In this document: positions 7,060 through 8,964 of the stretch, one piece after another
Layout of the letters: each line of letters begins with the position of its first letter
Position numbering within the stretch: position 1 is the first letter of the stretch
Assembly (NCBI GenBank): GCA_002381155.1
Contig: DFQX01000031.1
Coordinates: 1,508 to 10,471 of the forward strand
Length of the DNA stretch: 8,964 bases
Origin: Flavobacteriaceae bacterium UBA3478
GTDB taxonomy: Bacteria; Bacteroidota; Bacteroidia; Flavobacteriales; Flavobacteriaceae
Direction: 5' to 3'
Made by a program: the position numbers and the translations under genes
The notes under the pieces: generated by a model
The model's database searches: none
Told to the model about the DNA's origin: nothing
The model's input: the letters and a program-made list of their open reading frames with translations, nothing else

Positions 7060-8397
7060 TTATGCCATTTTAAACGACTCCATGAATTTGGTGGTGTAGT
7101 TACCAGCTATATAATCTGGATGATCCATAAGCTGTCTGTGGAAAGGGATCGTAGTTTTCACACCCTCAATCACAAACTCGTCTAAGGCCCTTCTCATCTT
7201 ACTAATCGCTTCTTCTCTAGTTTGAGCGGTAGTAATAAGTTTAGCAATCATTGAATCGTAGTTAGGCGGAATTACGTACCCGCTATAAACGTGTGTATCT
7301 AAACGAACGCCATGACCTCCAGGCATATGAAGGGTAGTAATCTTTCCTGGAGAAGGTCTAAAGTCGTTGTATGGATCTTCAGCGTTGATACGACACTCGA
7401 TAGAGTGAAGTTTAGGCTCATAATTCTTGCCAGAAATCGCCACTCCCGCAGCAACCAGAATTTGTTCTCTGATCAGGTCATAATCAATTACCTGCTCTGT
7501 AATAGGGTGTTCCACCTGAATACGGGTATTCATCTCCATGAAATAGAAGTCTCCGTTCTTGTCAACAAGGAATTCACCGGTTCCTGCTCCTTCGTATCCA
7601 ATGTATTCAGCCGCTTTAACCGCCGCTTCTCCCATACGCTTTCTAAGCTTAGCTGTCATAAAAGGTGACGGCGTTTCTTCGGTAAGCTTTTGGTGACGTC
7701 TTTGAACCGAACAATCTCTTTCAGATAAGTGACAGGCTCGACCATTCTGGTCTCCTACCACCTGAATCTCGATGTGTCTTGGTTCAAGAATCAGTTTTTC
7801 CATGTACATGCCTCCATTTCCGAAGGCTGCGGTAGCTTCTTGAACGGCAGAATTAAAATGTGTTTCCATCTGGTCTTCAGACCAGATTGCACGCATTCCT
7901 TTACCTCCACCACCAGCAGTAGCTTTAATCATCACAGGATAGCCCATGACCTTCGCCGTCTTTTTAGCATCGGCTAGATCTTTTAGAAGACCATCAGAAC
8001 CAGGAATAGTAGGTACTCCTGCCTCTTTCATGGTTTGCTTAGCGGTAGCCTTATCTCCCATTCGGTCGATTTGCTCTGCTGAAGCTCCAATAAACTTGAT
8101 CCCATGCTCTGAACAAATCTTCGAGAATTTGGCATTCTCAGATAAGAACCCATAGCCAGGGTGTATAGCATCTGCATTAGTGATTTCAGCTGCAGCAATA
8201 ATATTAGGAATCTTTAGATAAGATTCTGAACTAGGTGCTGGGCCAATACAAACTGCCTCATCGGCAAATCGTACGTGAAGACTTTCTTCGTCGGCCTTAG
8301 AGTAAACGGCAACTGTTTTAATGCCCATTTCGCGACAAGTTCGGATGATGCGCAATGCAATCTCTCCGCGATTCGCGATGAGTATTTTTTTAAACAT
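7060..8397 (-). CDS. accC: Biotin carboxylase subunit of acetyl-CoA carboxylase
   Basis: 445 residues (E. coli AccC has 449). It carboxylates the biotin on AccB using ATP and bicarbonate, the first half-reaction of malonyl-CoA formation, in the cytoplasm. The N-terminal biotin carboxylase domain begins KKILIANRGEIALRI. The ATP-grasp domain shows Lys117, Lys158, the glycine-rich loop GGGGKGM (162-168), Glu275, and Glu288/Asn290/Arg292 in MEMNTRIQVEHP with Gln294-Val295-Glu296. Arg336 in ECRINAEDP completes the active-site set. The protein ends soon after the C-terminal carboxylase domain, with no biotinyl or carboxyltransferase domain, so it is the stand-alone AccC form rather than a pyruvate or propionyl-CoA carboxylase fusion. 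The start lies 10 bp after the accB stop, without a Shine-Dalgarno. The accA and accD subunits are not in the window. Confidence 0.96.
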   Translation of the reverse strand: MFKKILIANRGEIALRIIRTCREMGIKTVAVYSKADEESLHVRFADEAVCIGPAPSSESYLKIPNIIAAAEITNADAIHPGYGFLSENAKFSKICSEHGIKFIGASAEQIDRMGDKATAKQTMKEAGVPTIPGSDGLLKDLADAKKTAKVMGYPVMIKATAGGGGKGMRAIWSEDQMETHFNSAVQEATAAFGNGGMYMEKLILEPRHIEIQVVGDQNGRACHLSERDCSVQRRHQKLTEETPSPFMTAKLRKRMGEAAVKAAEYIGYEGAGTGEFLVDKNGDFYFMEMNTRIQVEHPITEQVIDYDLIREQILVAAGVAISGKNYEPKLHSIECRINAEDPYNDFRPSPGKITTLHMPGGHGVRLDTHVYSGYVIPPNYDSMIAKLITTAQTREEAISKMRRALDEFVIEGVKTTIPFHRQLMDHPDYIAGNYTTKFMESFKMA

Positions 8398-8407
8398 GAC
8401 GATCTAA

Positions 8408-8887
8408 TTAAGAAGGGTCTACTAAGAAAAGAGGTTGATCAAATTCAACCGGAGAAGCATTTTCTACTAAAATCTTAACGATTTTACCTGAAACTTCTGA
8501 CTCGATATCATTAAAGAGTTTCATTGCTTCAATCACGCAAAGAACATCTCCTTCTCCAATCGACGAACCTACCTCAACAAAGTTTGGCTTATCTGGAGAT
8601 GGTTTACGATAGAATGTTCCAATAATTGGAGACTTAACAGTGATGTACTTGCTTAAATCTTCTTCCTCTTCGGCAGGTGCTGGTGCAGCCGGTGCAGCCG
8701 GTGCTGCAGCAACTGGAGCCATAGCCGCATGAACAGGGATTTGCTGAACAATAGTAGCCTCTGCTTGACCAGCCGACTCTGAGGTCGTCTTAATGGTAAT
8801 CTTGATGTCTTCGGTCTCGAGTTTCACCTCGCTAGCGCCAGATTTGGCAACGAAGCGAATGAGATTTTGAATTTCTTTAATATCCAT
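8408..8887 (-). CDS. accB: Biotin carboxyl carrier protein of acetyl-CoA carboxylase (BCCP)
   Basis: 159 residues (E. coli has 156). Residues 1-35 are the usual N-terminal segment (MDIKEIQNLIRFVAKS). About 40-80 is a flexible Ala/Pro linker followed by an EEEE run. Residues 81-158 form the biotinyl domain, with Lys123 in EAMKL as the biotin attachment site, to be modified by biotin ligase. The 'thumb' segment typical of acetyl-CoA carboxylase BCCPs is present (TFYRKPSPDKPNFVEVG, 91-107), which separates it from biotin or lipoyl carriers of other carboxylases and decarboxylases. It lies between fabH (12-bp gap) and accC (10-bp gap) and is probably co-transcribed with both. No Shine-Dalgarno precedes the ATG. 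Confidence 0.96.
   Translation of the reverse strand: MDIKEIQNLIRFVAKSGASEVKLETEDIKITIKTTSESAGQAEATIVQQIPVHAAMAPVAAAPAAPAAPAPAEEEEDLSKYITVKSPIIGTFYRKPSPDKPNFVEVGSSIGEGDVLCVIEAMKLFNDIESEVSGKIVKILVENASPVEFDQPLFLVDPS
8682..8708 (-). repeat. Short 9-bp tandem repeat inside accB (Ala/Pro linker)
   Basis: On the plus strand GGTGCAGCC occurs twice in tandem (8682-8690, 8691-8699), followed by a diverged third unit GGTGCTGCA. It encodes the AAP-type repeats of the BCCP linker. Being a multiple of three, changes in copy number would only alter linker length. Confidence 0.75.
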
Positions 8888-8899
8888 TACGTTACTTAT

Positions 8900-8964
8900 T
8901 TATTCTTGTTTTGTGTATGCCCATTTTATAAATGCTGCTCCCCAGGTGAAACCTGCACCAAAAG
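8900..8964 (-). CDS. fabH: 3-oxoacyl-[ACP] synthase III, C-terminal fragment
   Basis: Only the last 20 codons and the TAA (8902-8900) are in the window; the gene continues past the right edge. The reverse-strand translation starts FGAGFTWGAAFIKW and ends KQE. The FGAGFTWG motif is the highly conserved C-terminal signature of FabH, which condenses acetyl-CoA with malonyl-ACP to begin fatty acid chains. Its position directly upstream of accB and accC on the same strand matches the fabH-accB-accC order known in Bacteroidota, which supports the call despite the short fragment. The catalytic Cys-His-Asn residues are outside the window. Confidence 0.88.
   Translation of the reverse strand, partial: FGAGFTWGAAFIKWAYTKQE

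Noticed and set aside
7312..8478. Plus-strand open frames opposite accC
   Set aside because: The minus-strand protein is a complete, highly conserved biotin carboxylase. The plus-strand frames are by-products of its codon pattern.
1..8964. CRISPR array, tRNA, insertion sequence or phage attachment site
   Set aside because: I saw no regularly spaced repeats, no tRNA-like cloverleaf or CCA-flanked T-loop, no transposase motif and no terminal inverted repeats.

Overview
The window looks like ordinary chromosome from a bacterium of the Bacteroidota, most likely a marine or aquatic Flavobacteriales. Four things point there. The starts have almost no Shine-Dalgarno sequence. A promoter matches the Bacteroidota TTG / TAnnTTTG form. 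The succinate dehydrogenase is the sdhC-A-B type with a single b558-like cytochrome. The partial gene at the left edge opens like the flavobacterial 'three-Y' propeller regulators. Genus cannot be decided from this sequence.

Layout, left to right. (1) 1-569, minus strand: the first 189 codons of an exported propeller-type regulator that runs off the left edge. (2) 595-3405, plus strand: a 936-residue secreted protein rich in Asp-boxes, of the VPS10/sortilin-N-like 'glycosyl hydrolase' family. It is divergent from the regulator with only 25 bp between the start codons and ends in a hairpin terminator. (3) 3523-7003, plus strand: a good Bacteroidota-type promoter followed by sdhC, sdhA and sdhB, packed with gaps of 2 and 4 bp. 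(4) 7021-7051: a strong hairpin with A and T tracts on both sides, shared by the two operons that converge on it. (5) 7060-8964, minus strand: accC, accB and the last 20 codons of fabH, transcribed fabH to accB to accC.

Two housekeeping operons meet tail to tail. sdhCAB encodes membrane-bound succinate:quinone oxidoreductase (TCA cycle and respiratory chain). fabH-accB-accC supplies chain initiation and two of the components of acetyl-CoA carboxylase for fatty acid synthesis. The left third is less standard: an exported multi-propeller protein of unknown substrate beside a probable transmembrane regulator of unknown signal.

I found no CRISPR array, mobile element, tRNA or rRNA, and no clear sign of a new defence or biosynthetic system. 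The points most worth a second look are the very tight divergent regulator/VPS10-like pair and the sdhC start site, which the promoter position decides. No stretch longer than about 185 bp lacks a gene.
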